From NCBI GenBank assembly GCA_910574455.1, contig CAJSYZ010000002.1:1-55393 (forward strand): a stretch of DNA of 55,393 bases, written 5' to 3'. The translations under genes were made by a program, and so were the position numbers. The notes under the pieces were generated by a model. The model saw only the letters and a program-made list of their open reading frames with translations. It did no database searches and had not been told where the DNA came from. The stretch's first letter is position 1; each line of letters starts with the position of its first letter. The stretch is from Trichaptum fuscoviolaceum (lineage: Eukaryota > Basidiomycota > Agaricomycetes > Hymenochaetales > Trichaptaceae). Of this stretch, positions 21,447 to 35,051 are shown in pieces.

Positions 21447-24113
21447 AACAGCATAATGAAGGTCTAATGAACTTGTCTCCGCTTCGCGCAAGCCTTTATA
21501 GCCATCGCCCTTGGTCTGTGCGAGCTACGCATTCCAATCTAGTTGCGAGAGGCCTCGCTTCAGTTCTACTCGGCAATATTTCTTTCCTCGCTTAATCTCG
21601 TGCGTCCGTCAATTTCGATCGCTTTGCGCGCGCTCAGGGTCAGGCCGGCTGAAGGAAGTTGATGCAACTGCACTCAGAAGCGCCGCTCGCCCGGCGTCGA
21701 TACATATATATATTGCTGGTCAGGCCTCTAAACTGCTGCTCGCCCGCGTCAAATACATATATATATTGCATTACAGGAATTCAGTAAGGTGCCTCTGAAT
21801 GACGCAGAGGAGCTCAGGGTCACAACAGAACAATCAGGAGCCTTCTAATGCTTCTTCTAGCTTATCTCTTTTGTTCTATAGTGCAACACCGCTTGCGTCA
21901 ACTCTCTACTGTGCCCAAAAGTGTTGCTCGCGTGCTCTTGATATACATTGCTGTCCAGGCCTCACTCAGCGGGCTTTGATCCATATATATATATTGCTGC
22001 TCGGAGGGTGTCAATCCGTATATACGATGTTATGTGGACCACGCGCTCAGGGACATCACACCAAACGCTCATCTGGCCCCGGAACACCAGTTTGGTGCCA
22101 GAATTAATTAGTTTTCTAATTCAGAAATCGAAGCTCCCTCAGCCAATCACCACCCACACTTTGTTTTTGCATCAATGTGCTCGGACTGCCGCTTGGCGGA
22201 TACAAAGCTATGCACGGGTTTCTCAAGATTGAAGACATGTACAGAAGGTACCAAACGTAATTTAGGGCCGTGCACCAATCGCCCGTCTGACTCTCGAGTC
22301 TCAGCTCTGGAAATGAAAGAATTGTCTGCACGGGCAACACGGGGCGGTAAACTACCTCCGAAGGTGGCGGCTTTAGGGGAACCATGTCCCTGAGACGCTA
22401 GCCCTCTTTGGCTAGATGCCTCGACACAGTCTTTGAGAAGCAGCTGCGCGTTCAATTCAGGAATGTACTTTGCAGCATATCTGGATGCATAAAAAATCAA
22501 GAAAGTATTGTATTCCATACCCTCTTCGAGTAGCAAGATCCAGTTAGCAATTGTCTCCGTGAGGCCGGACAACCAAGAGAAGGAGACACAGCATTCACTG
22601 GCAGGGGTGCTGAGCCAATCACCCGTATGGATCTCGGGTCGAAGTCTTCATTGCAGCAGTGCATCAATTTGCGCCTAAAGCTTATTCTTCCGTGTGCACC
22701 GCTTGCGGGAGTGCAAGTCATGCACAGCAAGTAAAGCACTATAACCATACATTTGAAAGCTATATACAACCCCAAATCTGCTCAGCAGGTGCAAAAACAT
22801 ACAGACGAAGGTTTGCAAAAAAGGATTGCTATATTGGGAATGAGAACGGTGGTGAACCGTCGTTTGCATGTTTCTTCTCTTCCACGTTGACCCTTCTTGA
22901 CACATTTCTTTTTGCACATTCTGACAACATCTTCTATGCTCAGGCGACACACGGGACCGCCAAGTAACGCAAAATCGGGCCTAAACACGGCGGACATAGA
23001 GATCTCGGCTATGTGCCGTCCAACGGGCGCTTTCTCTCCCGCCCGTGGAATTCTTCGTCTTTAAGCCATCCTCCCCGTTCTGCAGTCTTTCAATACCTGT
23101 CTGTATAATCTGGAGGTGTATATTGGCCTAATAATGCATTGAAATCCGCGTTTCTGTGGCTGGATTTCATGCAACGGGACAGAACTTGCAAATGATTGCA
23201 GCAAGATTTCCCGGTGTTCCCCTCTGTCTTCGACACAGATTTCTGTCCGATTTGCAGATCTGTTACAATAAGCGACAGCATTTATCGGCTAATTGGCGAA
23301 GTTTACACGGTCCATACACCCATTTCGCTCTCTGACTTTCTCCGAAGGTTGGCAATGCTCTCTGCTATGCATCCTTGCAAAGAGGGTTTCATTTCGCCAG
23401 CAGCCAGTTTGCCTGCTTAAACACCCTTCGAGAGGGATCTTCAGTGAGTATCTTCAGTCAGGCTGTTGGGTCTCCGCCTAATTTGGCGGATTTACATGTA
23501 GATTGCAAGCGAGAGAATCATGGAATGGGGTCCGTTTGGCAAGCGACCAGCGGGTTGTCTAGACCTTCCATGTCTGCTTCCTGACACCAATCGGAGCTCT
23601 GTAATCTCTTATATTAGTCTCCACCAAAGCAGAAGTGTTTCAAGCATGAAATAAGCGATGACAGGCCGCACAGAACGCGCGATAATCTATTGCACACACT
23701 TGCATGAGTCTACCTTTCTTCACTCGAGAACTTGCATTAATTCCTATGTTTCTGCTATGCAACTACGGGCACCAACTTCTGAACTATAGGAGACGGTGCA
23801 TGCAGGGCGAAACGCCAGCAGGGAGGATGGAATAGCAAGAAGAAAATAATTTATTACGTGCTTGATCGACACTAGCTATGCGAGCTGCAAAGCGGCGGAA
23901 TCAGAGCCCGTGAAGCGGTTGCTCTTCTTCTGTTCTCATCAGATCTTCGCCGTGAGACTCCTGATCCAAGCGAGGTCTCACAGACGATATAAGCTTGTGT
24001 GCCCGCACCAAGCAGCGCTTGGGCTTCTTGCCCCAGCTGTTCTCCGTCTGAGCCAGACTCCTTGTAGGGTAGCTCCCGTGGATGTCTGAAGTGTGTGCGC
24101 CCACACTTCTCAG
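21447..24113. other. Unit 3 middle block: no confident gene
   Basis: The layout is as in unit 1. The left breakpoint homologue of the 4.11 kb duplication lies at 22805, inside a plus-strand ORF (22659-22967). Compared with units 1, 2 and 5 there is a 6 bp insertion near 22598, shared with unit 4. Confidence 0.5.
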
Positions 24114-24663
24114 AATGGTACAGCTTGGCCTCTTCCCCGCTCCGTCGGGATTCTACTATTTGGGTGTTGGCTCTTTCCTTCTTCTCCGCTTTCGGCGGTG
24201 CAATTGTAAGTTTATCTTTGCTCTTCGCTCTGCCCGCTGACGCGTCTTTCTTAGCCCCGTCCTCGACACTGCCTTTGCTTTTCCTCGATGCCGCCCTGGC
24301 TCTTCTCTGGCGCGTAACTTCTCTTCTTTGATTTCCTCTCGCTGACGCGTACCTAGAGCTTGCGGATGGCTTCGAATTTGGGCTCGGAATTTTTTTGGTT
24401 GGCAAGCGCCGCCATGCGCTTGGTAAGTGCATTGCTTCTTCATTACGTCTGTCCTTTAACATTGCCATAGTTACGTTTAGGATTTTGGATTTGAACTTGG
24501 GATCCGGGGGCTTACGCATGTCGAGTGCGAGAAAGATAAGCAATTACTAATTCTCTTGTCTTTGCATTTCTGACCTTTCCCTTCAGGCCAACACAACCTG
24601 ACCATTGCCTTACAGACTTTATCCCAGGATTATTTTCTTGATTTCGTAGTTAATTGCATGTAA
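24114..24663 (+). CDS. Spliced plus-strand gene of unknown function, 3' part, copy 3
   Basis: The span is 550 bp with no indels against unit 2, so all five exons and four introns are conserved and the frame is open to TAA at 24661-24663. The start is unresolved. Confidence 0.45.
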
Positions 24664-25972
24664 TAGTCCGGGCCCGGCACTTTAAACTCCTTTTTGACTT
24701 TTAACCCACTGCATCGCTTTTTAATTCTTCTCCGTCTTCTGGACACGGCGCTCGACTTGGACTTGCAGCACTCGACTTGGAACCAGAGGGGGAACTTATG
24801 CTCGTACATACCGAGACTATGCCCGTACGTGGCGCCGCCTGATTTGCGGGGTCGCAAGGTAATCTTGTTTCGTCTTCCGTCTTCAACCAATTCTAACTTG
24901 CAGTCCATAGTCATATTCGTCCGTAAGGATCTATAGCAGGTAAGCTATATTTGTCTTCTACATTACACCTCATTAATTTGCCTACATATCTTCAGGTGTT
25001 AGAGATATAGTAGATAGATTCTTTTCTGCAATTTAATTGATTTTTACTCGGAATCTCTGTGTGTAATTGAAAGTCGAATGAAATTTGAGTGCAAGAGTCA
25101 ACTTGAGTCCGTTTATGGATGCGACGCGTCTTTCTACTTTCGACCACTATCTCTTAACACAAGCCACCTTACTACAAAGCAAGTACTCGCACAACTCAAG
25201 TCCTGACAATGCATGGTGCATGATGTCCAGCATCATGCTAACTCGCTCCCTTCCTCACAGCAACGCATCCTCGCAGACAACGACGCAAGCACGTCTCTCG
25301 AATCTCCAAATGCACCCTTCGCTGAGCTCGCGCAAGAACTCCTTTCGTTCACTCACCCCATCCAACACCATTGGCCACGATGGCGACACCACTCACGCTC
25401 GGTCAACTACCTCCCACAGAAGCTCTCTCGCAGCGGCAGAGGCAAGGATGGCAAGGGCATGATGGCCCCGAAGCAGGGCAGAGGTCATGAAGCGTTTTGA
25501 GCGGGGAGGCACGCACGCCCAGTGAGAACGACGGCGTCCAACATTCGCGAGACCATCAGCCTAAGCTGAGATGGATTCTATCATCTTGGTGTGCTATCAC
25601 GCTGTTTATTGATTGAAATACGCTCATAATCACTCGCCTGGTTCGACGTCTGGAAGCACACCGACTCAGTTTACTCAAGGGCCGCGAACTCAGGTTAGTG
25701 GTGCTGCGCCGACTGCAAAGAAGAAGTTAAGCTACACATCAGCAGCTCGTCAAGTTGACTGCCGTGCTATCTCTGCCCGACCTTTACTTTCATTAGTGTA
25801 TTATAATGTACATATTGCACTGTAGTTAACACCAATATAATATCTTGTCTACACTCTAATATCTGACCATCCAGTCTTCGCGGTTGAGGTACCGCTGGCG
25901 GTAATCTCAGAGACGGCCTTGGTGCACCTCCGAAGACTACTTAGTCTCACATCAAACCAACCCAGCACTCAC
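24664..25972. other. Unit 3 right block: no confident gene
   Basis: As in unit 2: plus-strand introns near 24860-24990, ORFs overlapping in two frames at 25085-25500, and a hairpin near 25218-25238. Confidence 0.45.
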
Positions 25973-26236
25973 CTTGTACAACAAGTCCTGCAAGCCCGAG
26001 CCCCTCGATAAGGTTCGACTCTCCTACATGACTGGATCGGGCAATACGGCAAGATCATTAAGATCAAACTATTCCTTGGTGTGCGTCTAAGCCCCCGAGC
26101 CCCTCAATATTCTCCATCCCTCTCCCTCATTACGCCCATGTAAATACTTCTGCGGTCCATTCAGCCAGCTCACAAGCGGCACCCACCCAGCCGTCGGCCC
26201 ATACTGCAGCCCACCCGCCAGCGCCTTACTGTCGTT
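25973..26236 (-). pseudogene. Aminotransferase gene fragment, copy 3
   Basis: The same two blocks as in unit 1, with the longer (83 bp) foreign segment between them. One base differs near the left edge of the fragment (gtcgtt instead of gtcgat at 26231-26236). Confidence 0.65.
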
Positions 26237-26258
26237 CTTAATTGGTGTGCTCTCTGCA

Positions 26259-26915
26259 TCAGGTCATAGTGTGTAAACAAGACATTGTATTAATATAAAC
26301 TACAATATGTACATCATAATATACTACTGGATTTTGCATGTTCATTCTGCTGCCGGGCCCTGGCCTCCACAGACTCGGGCGCAACCCAGTCGACGTGCTG
26401 TTAGGCAAACCTGCGCTCCCCGAAAACGACAGACCCGAGAACGCTGAATCTGAGAACGCTGGCGCTGAAGCAGAGACCGTCGCATTGGCACAGCAGTGGC
26501 CGAAAAGCTGCCCGAAGCTGAGACCGAGACAGTGGCGGACGTCGCCTGCGAGGCGCTTGCGCTGCTCGACCGGTGCACTGTCTTGCCTGGCGAAGAATCT
26601 GAAGTGTGCTTTGCACGGCTCGATGTCTGGATACCAGTAGACGAGGGTATGACAGTCGACGGCGTGAAGAAGCTCGGCGTCAGCGTCGCCGTCGTCTCTG
26701 CACTCGCACTCGCACTCGCGCTCGAAGAAGGCGTGAAGAAGCTCGAGACGAGAGACGTCGCCGATGTGTTGACGCTGACGGGTGCGCTTGCGGACGCAGA
26801 TGCTGAAAATGTGAAAGGAGCATTCGAGGACGACACGGAGAGGAAAGACCCAGACCCAGACCCAGACCCAGACGCTGAAGGCGTCGTACTTGCGCTCAGC
26901 GACGCGCTGCTCGTG
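26259..26915 (-). pseudogene. Ser-rich protein gene, C-terminal fragment at duplication junction
   Basis: Only the last part of exon 3 remains. Upstream of 26915 the sequence is replaced by the start of the duplicated segment. In addition one T is missing at about 26486 (CATTGG instead of CATTTGG), so even the remaining C-terminus is split between two frames. Confidence 0.75.
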
Positions 26916-28223
26916 ACGAAGGTTTGCAAAAAGGATTGCTATATTGGGAATGAGAACGGTGGTGAACCGTCGTTTGCATGTTTCTTCTCTTCCACGTTGA
27001 CCCTTCTTGACACATTTCTTTTTGCACATTCTGACAACATCTTCTATGCTCAGGCGACACACGGGACCGCCAAGTAACGCAAAATCGGGCCTAAACACGG
27101 CGGACATAGAGATCTCGGCTATGTGCCGTCCAACGGGCGCTTTCTCTCCCGCCCGTGGAATTCTTCGTCTTTAAGCCATCCTCCCCGTTCTGCAGTCTTT
27201 CAATACCTGTCTGTATAATCTGGAGGTGTATATTGGCCTAATAATGCATTGAAATCCGCGTTTCTGTGGCTGGATTTCATGCAACGGGACAGAACTTGCA
27301 AATGATTGCAGCAAGATTTCCCGGTGTTCCCCTCTGTCTTCGACACAGATTTCTGTCCGATTTGCAGATCTGTTACAATAAGCGACAGCATTTATCGGCT
27401 AATTGGCGAAGTTTACACGGTCCATACACCCATTTCGCTCTCTGACTTTCTCCGAAGGTTGGCAATGCTCTCTGCTATGCATCCTTGCAAAGAGGGTTTC
27501 ATTTCGCCAGCAGCCAGTTTGCCTGCTTAAACACCCTTCGAGAGGGATCTTCAGTGAGTATCTTCAGTCAGGCTGTTGGGTCTCCGCCTAATTTGGCGGA
27601 TTTACATGTAGATTGCAAGCGAGAGAATCATGGAATGGGGTCCGTTTGGCAAGCGACCAGCGGGTTGTCTAGACCTTCCATGTCTGCTTCCTGACACCAA
27701 TCGGAGCTCTGTAATCTCTTATATTAGTCTCCACCAAAGCAGAAGTGTTTCAAGCATGAAATAAGCGATGACAGGCCGCACAGAACGCGCGATAATCTAT
27801 TGCACACACTTGCATGAGTCTACCTTTCTTCACTCGAGAACTTGCATTAATTCCTATGTTTCTGCTATGCAACTACGGGCACCAACTTCTGAACTATAGG
27901 AGACGGTGCATGCAGGGCGAAACGCCAGCAGGGAGGACGGAATAGCAAGAAGAAAATAATTTATTACGTGCTTGATCGACACTAGCTATGCGAGCTGCAA
28001 AGCGGCGGAATCAGAGCCCGTGAAGCGGTTGCTCTTCTTCTGTTCTCATCAGATCTTCGCCGTGAGACTCCTGATCCAAGCGAGGTCTCACAGACGATAT
28101 AAGCTTGTGTGCCCGCACCAAGCAGCGCTTGGGCTTCTTGCCCCAGCTGTTCTCCGTCTGAGCCAGACTCCTTGTAGGGTAGCTCCCGTGGATGTCTGAA
28201 GTGTGTGCGCCCACACTTCTCAG
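26916..28223. other. Second copy of the middle block (right part only)
   Basis: This repeats 22805-24113. It starts in the middle of a former ORF and holds no confident gene. Confidence 0.5.
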
Positions 28224-28773
28224 AATGGTACAGCTTGGCCTCTTCCCCGCTCCGTCGGGATTCTACTATTTGGGTGTTGGCTCTTTCCTTCTTCTCCGCT
28301 TTCGGCGGTGCAATTGTAAGTTTATCTTTGCTCTTCGCTCTGCCCGCTGACGCGTCTTTCTTAGCCCCGTCCTCGACACTGCCTTTGCTTTTCCTCGATG
28401 CCGCCCTGGCTCTTCTCTGGCGCGTAACTTCTCTTCTTTGATTTCCTCTCGCTGACGCGTACCTAGAGCTTGCGGATGGCTTCGAATTTGGGCTCGGAAT
28501 TTTTTTGGTTGGCAAGCGCCGCCATGCGCTTGGTAAGTGCATTGCTTCTTCATTACGTCTGTCCTTTAACATTGCCATAGTTACGTTTAGGATTTTGGAT
28601 TTGAACTTGGGATCCGGGGGCTTACGCATGTCGAGTGCGAGAAAGATAAGCAATTACTAATTCTCTTGTCTTTGCATTTCTGACCTTTCCCTTCAGGCCA
28701 ACACAACCTGACCATTGCCTTACAGACTTTATCCCAGGATTATTTTCTTGATTTCGTAGTTAATTGCATGTAA
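28224..28773 (+). CDS. Spliced plus-strand gene of unknown function, 3' part, copy 3b
   Basis: An identical layout to the copy at 24114-24663, duplicated with the 4.1 kb segment. If the true promoter and first exons lie to the left of 22805, this copy has lost them. Confidence 0.4.
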
Positions 28774-30082
28774 TAGTCCGGGCCCGGCACTTTAAACTCC
28801 TTTTTGACTTTTAACCCACTGCATCGCTTTTTAATTCTTCTCCGTCTTCTGGACACGGCGCTCGACTTGGACTTGCAGCACTCGACTTGGAACCAGAGGG
28901 GGAACTTATGCTCGTACATACCGAGACTATGCCCGTACGTGGCGCCGCCTGATTTGCGGGGTCGCAAGGTAATCTTGTTTCGTCTTCCGTCTTCAACCAA
29001 TTCTAACTTGCAGTCCATAGTCATATTCGTCCGTAAGGATCTATAGCAGGTAAGCTATATTTGTCTTCTACATTACACCTCATTAATTTGCCTACATATC
29101 TTCAGGTGTTAGAGATATAGTAGATAGATTCTTTTCTGCAATTTAATTGATTTTTACTCGGAATCTCTGTGTGTAATTGAAAGTCGAATGAAATTTGAGT
29201 GCAAGAGTCAACTTGAGTCCGTTTATGGATGCGACGCGTCTTTCTACTTTCGACCACTATCTCTTAACACAAGCCACCTTACTACAAAGCAAGTACTCGC
29301 ACAACTCAAGTCCTGACAATGCATGGTGCATGATGTCCAGCATCATGCTAACTCGCTCCCTTCCTCACAGCAACGCATCCTCGCAGACAACGACGCAAGC
29401 ACATCTCTCGAATCTCCAAATGCACCCTTCGCTGAGCTCGCGCAAGAACTCCTTTCGTTCACTCACCCCATCCAACACCATTGGCCACGATGGCGACACC
29501 ACTCACGCTCGGTCAACTACCTCCCACAGAAGCTCTCTCGCAGCGGCAGAGGCAAGGATGGCAAGGGCATGATGGCCCCGAAGCAGGGCAGAGGTCATGA
29601 AGCGTTTTGAGCGGGGAGGCACGCACGCCCAGTGAGAACGACGGCGTCCAACATTCGCGAGACCATCAGCCTAAGCTGAGATGGATTCTATCATCTTGGT
29701 GTGCTATCACGCTGTTTATTGATTGAAATACGCTCATAATCACTCGCCTGGTTCGACGTCTGGAAGCACACCGACTCAGTTTACTCAAGGGCCGCGAACT
29801 CAGGTTAGTGGTGCTGCGCCGACTGCAAAGAAGAAGTTAAGCTACACATCAGCAGCTCGTCAAGTTGACTGCCGTGCTATCTCTGCCCGACCTTTACTTT
29901 CATTAGTGTATTATAATGTACATATTGCACTGTAGTTAACACCAATATAATATCTTGTCTACACTCTAATATCTGACCATCCAGTCTTCGCGGTTGAGGT
30001 ACCGCTGGCGGTAATCTCAGAGACGGCCTTGGTGCACCTCCGAAGACTACTTAGTCTCACATCAAACCAACCCAGCACTCAC
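28774..30082. other. Duplicated right block: no confident gene
   Basis: A copy of 24664-25972 with one substitution noted at 29402 (Arg to His in one of the two candidate frames). Confidence 0.45.
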
Positions 30083-30346
30083 CTTGTACAACAAGTCCTG
30101 CAAGCCCGAGCCCCTCGATAAGGTTCGACTCTCCTACATGACTGGATCGGGCAATACGGCAAGATCATTAAGATCAAACTATTCCTTGGTGTGCGTCTAA
30201 GCCCCCGAGCCCCTCAATATTCTCCATCCCTCTCCCTCATTACGCCCATGTAAATACTTCTGCGGTCCATTCAGCCAGCTCACAAGCGGCACCCACCCAG
30301 CCGTCGGCCCATACTGCAGCCCACCCGCCAGCGCCTTACTGTCGTT
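30083..30346 (-). pseudogene. Aminotransferase gene fragment, copy 3b
   Basis: A duplicate of the fragment at 25973-26236, with the same 83 bp interruption. Confidence 0.65.
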
Positions 30347-30368
30347 CTTAATTGGTGTGCTCTCTGCA

Positions 30369-33059
30369 TCAGGTCATAGTGTGTAAACAAGACATTGTAT
30401 TAATATAAACTACAATATGTACATCATAATATACTACTGGATTTTGCATGTTCATTCTGCTGCCGGGCCCTGGCCTCCACAGACTCGGGCGCAACCCAGT
30501 CGACGTGCTGTTAGGCAAACCTGCGCTCCCCGAAAACGACAGACCCGAGAACGCTGAATCTGAGAACGCTGGCGCTGAAGCAGAGACCGTCGCATTTGGC
30601 ACAGCAGTGGCCGAAAAGCTGCCCGAAGCTGAGACCGAGACAGTGGCGGACGTCGCCTGCGAGGCGCTTGCGCTGCTCGACCGGTGCACTGTCTTGCCTG
30701 GCGAAGAATCTGAAGTGTGCTTTGCACGGCTCGATGTCTGGATACCAGTAGACGAGGGTATGACAGTCGACGGCGTGAAGAAGCTCGGCGTCAGCGTCGC
30801 CGTCGTCTCTGCACTCGCACTCGCACTCGCGCTCGAAGAAGGCGTGAAGAAGCTCGAGACGAGAGACGTCGCCGATGTGTTGACGCTGACGGGTGCGCTT
30901 GCGGACGCAGATGCTGAAAATGAGAAAGGAGCATTCGAGGACGACGCGGAGAGGAAAGACCCAGACCCAGACCCAGACGCTGAAGGCGTCGTACTTGCGC
31001 TCAGCGACGCGCTGCTCGTGCGTGTATGGCGCACCGTCGACCCGCTCTCACTCCCCGACACCGCCGCGGGCGTCGCAACATCGATCGCCACGCCCGAGGA
31101 CGCTGAGGACGCAGCAGAATGGGCCACGGACCCACTCGGTGTGAAAAAGGCCGAGGAAAAGCGGGCGCTAGCACTCTCTAACGCAGATGAAGATGAAAAC
31201 ACAGAGGTAGACGCCGTGGTAGACGTAGCAGTAGCACTGGCAGATACTCCGCTCCCACTTCCCACCGCCGTCGCACTCGCACTAGCCGTGCCCGAGAACC
31301 CGCCGCGAAGGACGCAAGCCCGACGCGGAGAGCGATGATGTTGACGCACTACGCTCCGCGCTAGCGCTGGGACTAGCGCTCTTCGCGGTTGCGGTGAGGT
31401 TTTGAAGCGCCCGGACGTAAGTGGCTTGCTTGAGATCAGTGATGCGGAGGCGGATGTGGAGATGCTCTGGACCTGGCTTGCAGATGTCGAGAAGCTGACC
31501 GACGACAATGATGGGGACACAGACGCACTAGGCACGAAAGACGCAGCCGCACTGCTCTTCGACAGAGCGTCTGAGGCTGAGGCTGAGAATGAGACTGAGG
31601 TAGGCACACCGCCAGTGTCTCCCAATGACGCAGACGCAGACGCAGGGCAGAACCAACCGCGGACGCAGAGGCCGCACTCAAGCTACTACGCGTGACCGAG
31701 TGCGAAAAGCCCGCATTCGCGCTCTCAGACGCGGACCCGGATTCGAACGCCGCTGAGACAGTTGAGCTCGCCAAGCTCGGCACCGCCTCCGTTGAAGTCA
31801 GCGATTCCCTCGTCGTCGTCAACGTCGATTGTGCCGCACTAGATCTGGTACTCTCGCTGTGAGACCCCGTGCGCGAACTCGTGCGTGAACTCGACGAAGC
31901 GAGGGACGCGCTTGCGCTCGTGCTGCTCGTCGTCTTCGCCGTGGTAGCGGAACTAGAAGAAGCTGAAGCAGTGTCCGATTCCGTCCCAGCTCCTCCGCTC
32001 CCATTCGGACCAATCACCCCCGTCGACCCACCGCGGACGTGGACGTGCTTTCTACACGCAAACTCGCAGCTGAAGACAAAGACGATTTGGGCGGATCTCT
32101 AGTCGCGGTCGCGGTCAAGGTCGTGGGCGTGGGTGTGGGCGTCGTCGATGAGCTCGTAATCGTCGCCGCAGAAGTACTCGCAGCCTCAGTTGCAACTCCC
32201 CGCGCCGTGCTCGATCCCAAGCCCGATCTGCTCGCAGACGTGGACGCGAAAGAGTCAGTCAGGCTCAGGCCTCCCGCCGCGCTCGAACTCGATACCTCCA
32301 CCCCCGTCCTCGTAAGCGCAGTCGTCGAAGGTACGGGTTCAGACGCCCTGTTCGCACCAAAGCGGAGATGTGTCAAGTCAATATCGACGAGGAGAGGAGG
32401 AATAGAAATTAAAATTGAGGAAACTCACGTAGACGATGCCACCACCCCCTTGGTCGCGACCGGACTCGTCCTCGCAGACGCAGAGCCCGTCGCGCTGCTC
32501 AATTTCGAAGCCTCAGCCACGCTTGAAGTCGCCGTTGCTGCTGAAGACAAAGTCGCAGACGAGTCGACCTCGTGGCCTGGGTCGACTCAGCTCCTGCGTG
32601 CTCGGTCGTATGGGTGCGTGAGGATGTAAATCCCGACGACGTGGATGAGGATGCGGATGCGGACGTGGATGCGGATGAGCTTGAAGATGAGCTTGGTGTA
32701 ATCGTAGAACTCGTAAATCGTGATTTTGACGTAGTAGAGGAAGTGAAGGAGGAAGGAGTGGACGTCGTTGCGATGGACGAGGACAAGGGCGAAGATTTCG
32801 AAGTGGATACAGATATCGCTACGGATGTGGATGTAAATTTGGTTGAAGAAATGGATGAAGAGAGCTTGGTCGACGATGCCGCCGACGTTATCAGAGGAAG
32901 TTCAGCAGACGAAGTCGTCTCTGACCCCGCTCCCGCATCACCTTTCGCAAGATCAGTTGAAGTCACTGCGCCTACAATCAAATCTGTCAGATTGTTTCCA
33001 CGGCACGCAAGGAAAGACCGGAGACACTCACGTTTGCGCTCGGGTATGGGGCTCATCAT
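30369..33059 (-). pseudogene. Ser-rich protein gene, copy 3 (several frameshifts)
   Basis: Exon 1 is 33059-33032, the introns are 33031-32972 and 32428-32348, exon 2 is 32971-32429 and exon 3 is 32347-30369. Splice sites and phases are as in the intact copy. Small deletions break it: about two bases at 31304 and one at 31394 (together restoring frame but scrambling about 30 residues), one at 31646, one near 32030, and a disturbed stretch near 32562 where GAGTCGACCTCG replaces GATGTCGAACTCG. Confidence 0.6.
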
Positions 33060-34507
33060 TAGGTGTGGGCGAAAAGACCGAAAAGCTTGTAAAGAACGAA
33101 GGAGTTAAAAACGAAGTAAATGGCTGTATTAAACCTACACGCAATATTAACCAGCATTCCAGACTGAAAAGACAAGTGCTACGCACCTGTGAAATACGAA
33201 GACGAAGACGAACGAATGCACCTCCCCAGCCAGCCTGAGTTTCTTCCACTACAACCGGCGCCCCTGCACCTCTAAATCACGGAAATGAACGAAGGATACC
33301 CAGTCGGCCGTGTGCGACTTGGTGTTTTTTATGTCTTTTGTTGCTCTCCAGGAGCGTGCCAGGCTAGAGTGAGTGTCATCGTCAGTCCTGTATCTCCGCC
33401 CAACGCGCAAAGAGGAAAAGCAATACGCACCTCGTGGTGAGCCGGACTTAAAGAACGTCGAACTCGTGAAGGAAAGAAAAGAGACAAGGATACTCCCCTA
33501 GGACAACAGGTGGCCTGCAGCGGGTCTGAGGGACGGAGGATACATATGGCTTTCTGACGCATCGCATCATACCGGCAAGCTGATGTGATGCGGGCTGTCA
33601 GAGGTCGGATAGAGCACAACACAAGGCGAGGCGGAGGGGCTCAGGCTTTGGCTGCCGGTGGGCGCTCTGCGAAACGAACATTCCCGGACTCCCGGTTGGA
33701 CAACGCTCGTCGACGCTATAGGATAGGACGGCTGGGAGTGATCACTGTCACGTCGGATATCAGCTGCGTACAAGAGTGTGCCATCACTTGTGTCCACGGA
33801 TTCGATCTGCAGGTACGCCCTGGACAAGGCGCGAGTCCGACATGGACTGCGTGTGCGCAGAGGCTAAAGTTAACTCTGATCATGGGCGCTGAGATCTTGA
33901 TGACGTCGTAACCGTCGCTGTTTGTCGCTTCAAGAGATAAGACTGGCCCTAAACTTAAGGTGACACATTTTGTGCCTGGAATTGCCATAAAAGGTCTGAA
34001 TTCCCACGATTTTGTAAAAACGTCGCTAGTCCACGACCCCCTTCCAGTACATGTTGGTGCTGTAGCACGGACGGGCATGACCTCCCCCGTGCTTTGGCAT
34101 TCTATCTACCGACTACGGCCGCGGTGCAGTAGCTAATGCAACTCATCGCGGGCCGCTACAACGTGGGAACCAAGTCCTCGCCATTGCAGGCTTAGTATCG
34201 AAGTTGGCAGACTTGTCTTTCTGTGAGATGATTGTAAGCAATGCTTCTATCTCTGTCCGTAGTCAAGACAACTCACATTATGGCAATCGAACGCATGCTG
34301 CCGCAATAGTCAAACCCGCCCGCCTCCAGCAAGCATTTGCCATCGCAGCCCAACAGTTGCAGTTATTGAACTTGCAATTGTCTTGTCCCCGGGCTCAAAT
34401 CGAACATGGCAGACTTGTCTTTCTGCGACAGAACTATCTCTGTCCGTAGTCAGGACAACTCACATATGGGAATCGAGGAGTTGAAGAGAACGCATGCTGC
34501 CGCAATA
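33060..34507. other. Unit 4 left block: minus ORFs and direct repeat
   Basis: As in unit 3. The minus frame at 33827-33567 has a 6-base (two-codon) insertion near 33645 compared with units 1, 3 and 5, and one base is missing in the A-rich run near 33476. No gene is called. Confidence 0.45.
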
Positions 34508-35051
34508 CTAGGCAATGTGCACCCGCGCATTCGCCATTGCTGTATGTAAATATCAATTATTCTGTCAAATCCAACTGAAATGACATACCTGCACCACAGC
34601 CAATTGCTTGAACCACTCTGTCCTGCGTGCAGAACTCAGGAACTCCTGGCTCAACCATGTCGACTCGATTGCACGCGCAACCATGGCACCAGCGCATTTG
34701 CAGCACAAAGACCGTCTTGCGACGATTAGGCGCCCACGTAGCGCCCGCCGAGTTCGCCAGTAAAACCTGAATAGAATTTAAGTAACTGTTTCTACCACGA
34801 GACAGTCATATAAACTCACAAATAGATGGCCCAAGACAATGTCCGGCGAAGAGCTTCGGTGCAAACACATAATCTATGCAAAAATAGGCCGTGTAAGCAC
34901 CCACATATTGTCTAGTTACGCATGACGGACTTACCTCCATTATAGTGAGGGCAAAGAGTATAATAGAGTGAGGGGAGGCAACTGCAATGATGCAACGTGA
35001 AGGGCAATGACACGGGAGGAGGGACGGCATCAAGGGAGAATATGCCAGCAT
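34508..35051 (-). CDS. Predicted four-exon gene, 126-aa protein of unknown function, copy 4
   Basis: Exons are 35051-34935, 34873-34820, 34766-34589 and 34539-34508. It is intact and appears identical to copy 3, including Asn at residue 62. Confidence 0.6.

Larger units (their letters stand above)
22805..31020 (+). repeat. Direct tandem duplication of about 4.1 kb (22805-26915 and 26916-31020)
   Basis: 26916 onwards repeats 22805 onwards, and the first copy ends at 26915 inside the Ser-rich gene at the point equal to 31020. The junction reads CTGCTCGTG joined to ACGAAGGTTTGC, with only one base (G) of possible overlap. The copies differ by a handful of changes: one A fewer at 26927-26931, one extra CCCAGA in the first copy near 26855, one T fewer at 26486, and a C/T difference at 29402. 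Confidence 0.95.
19459..33056. repeat. Tandem unit 3 (13598 bp, with internal 4.11 kb duplication)
   Basis: The unit is normal to 26915, then jumps back to the sequence of 22805 and runs on to its end. Without the extra copy its length would be about 9490 bp, the usual period. Confidence 0.95.
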
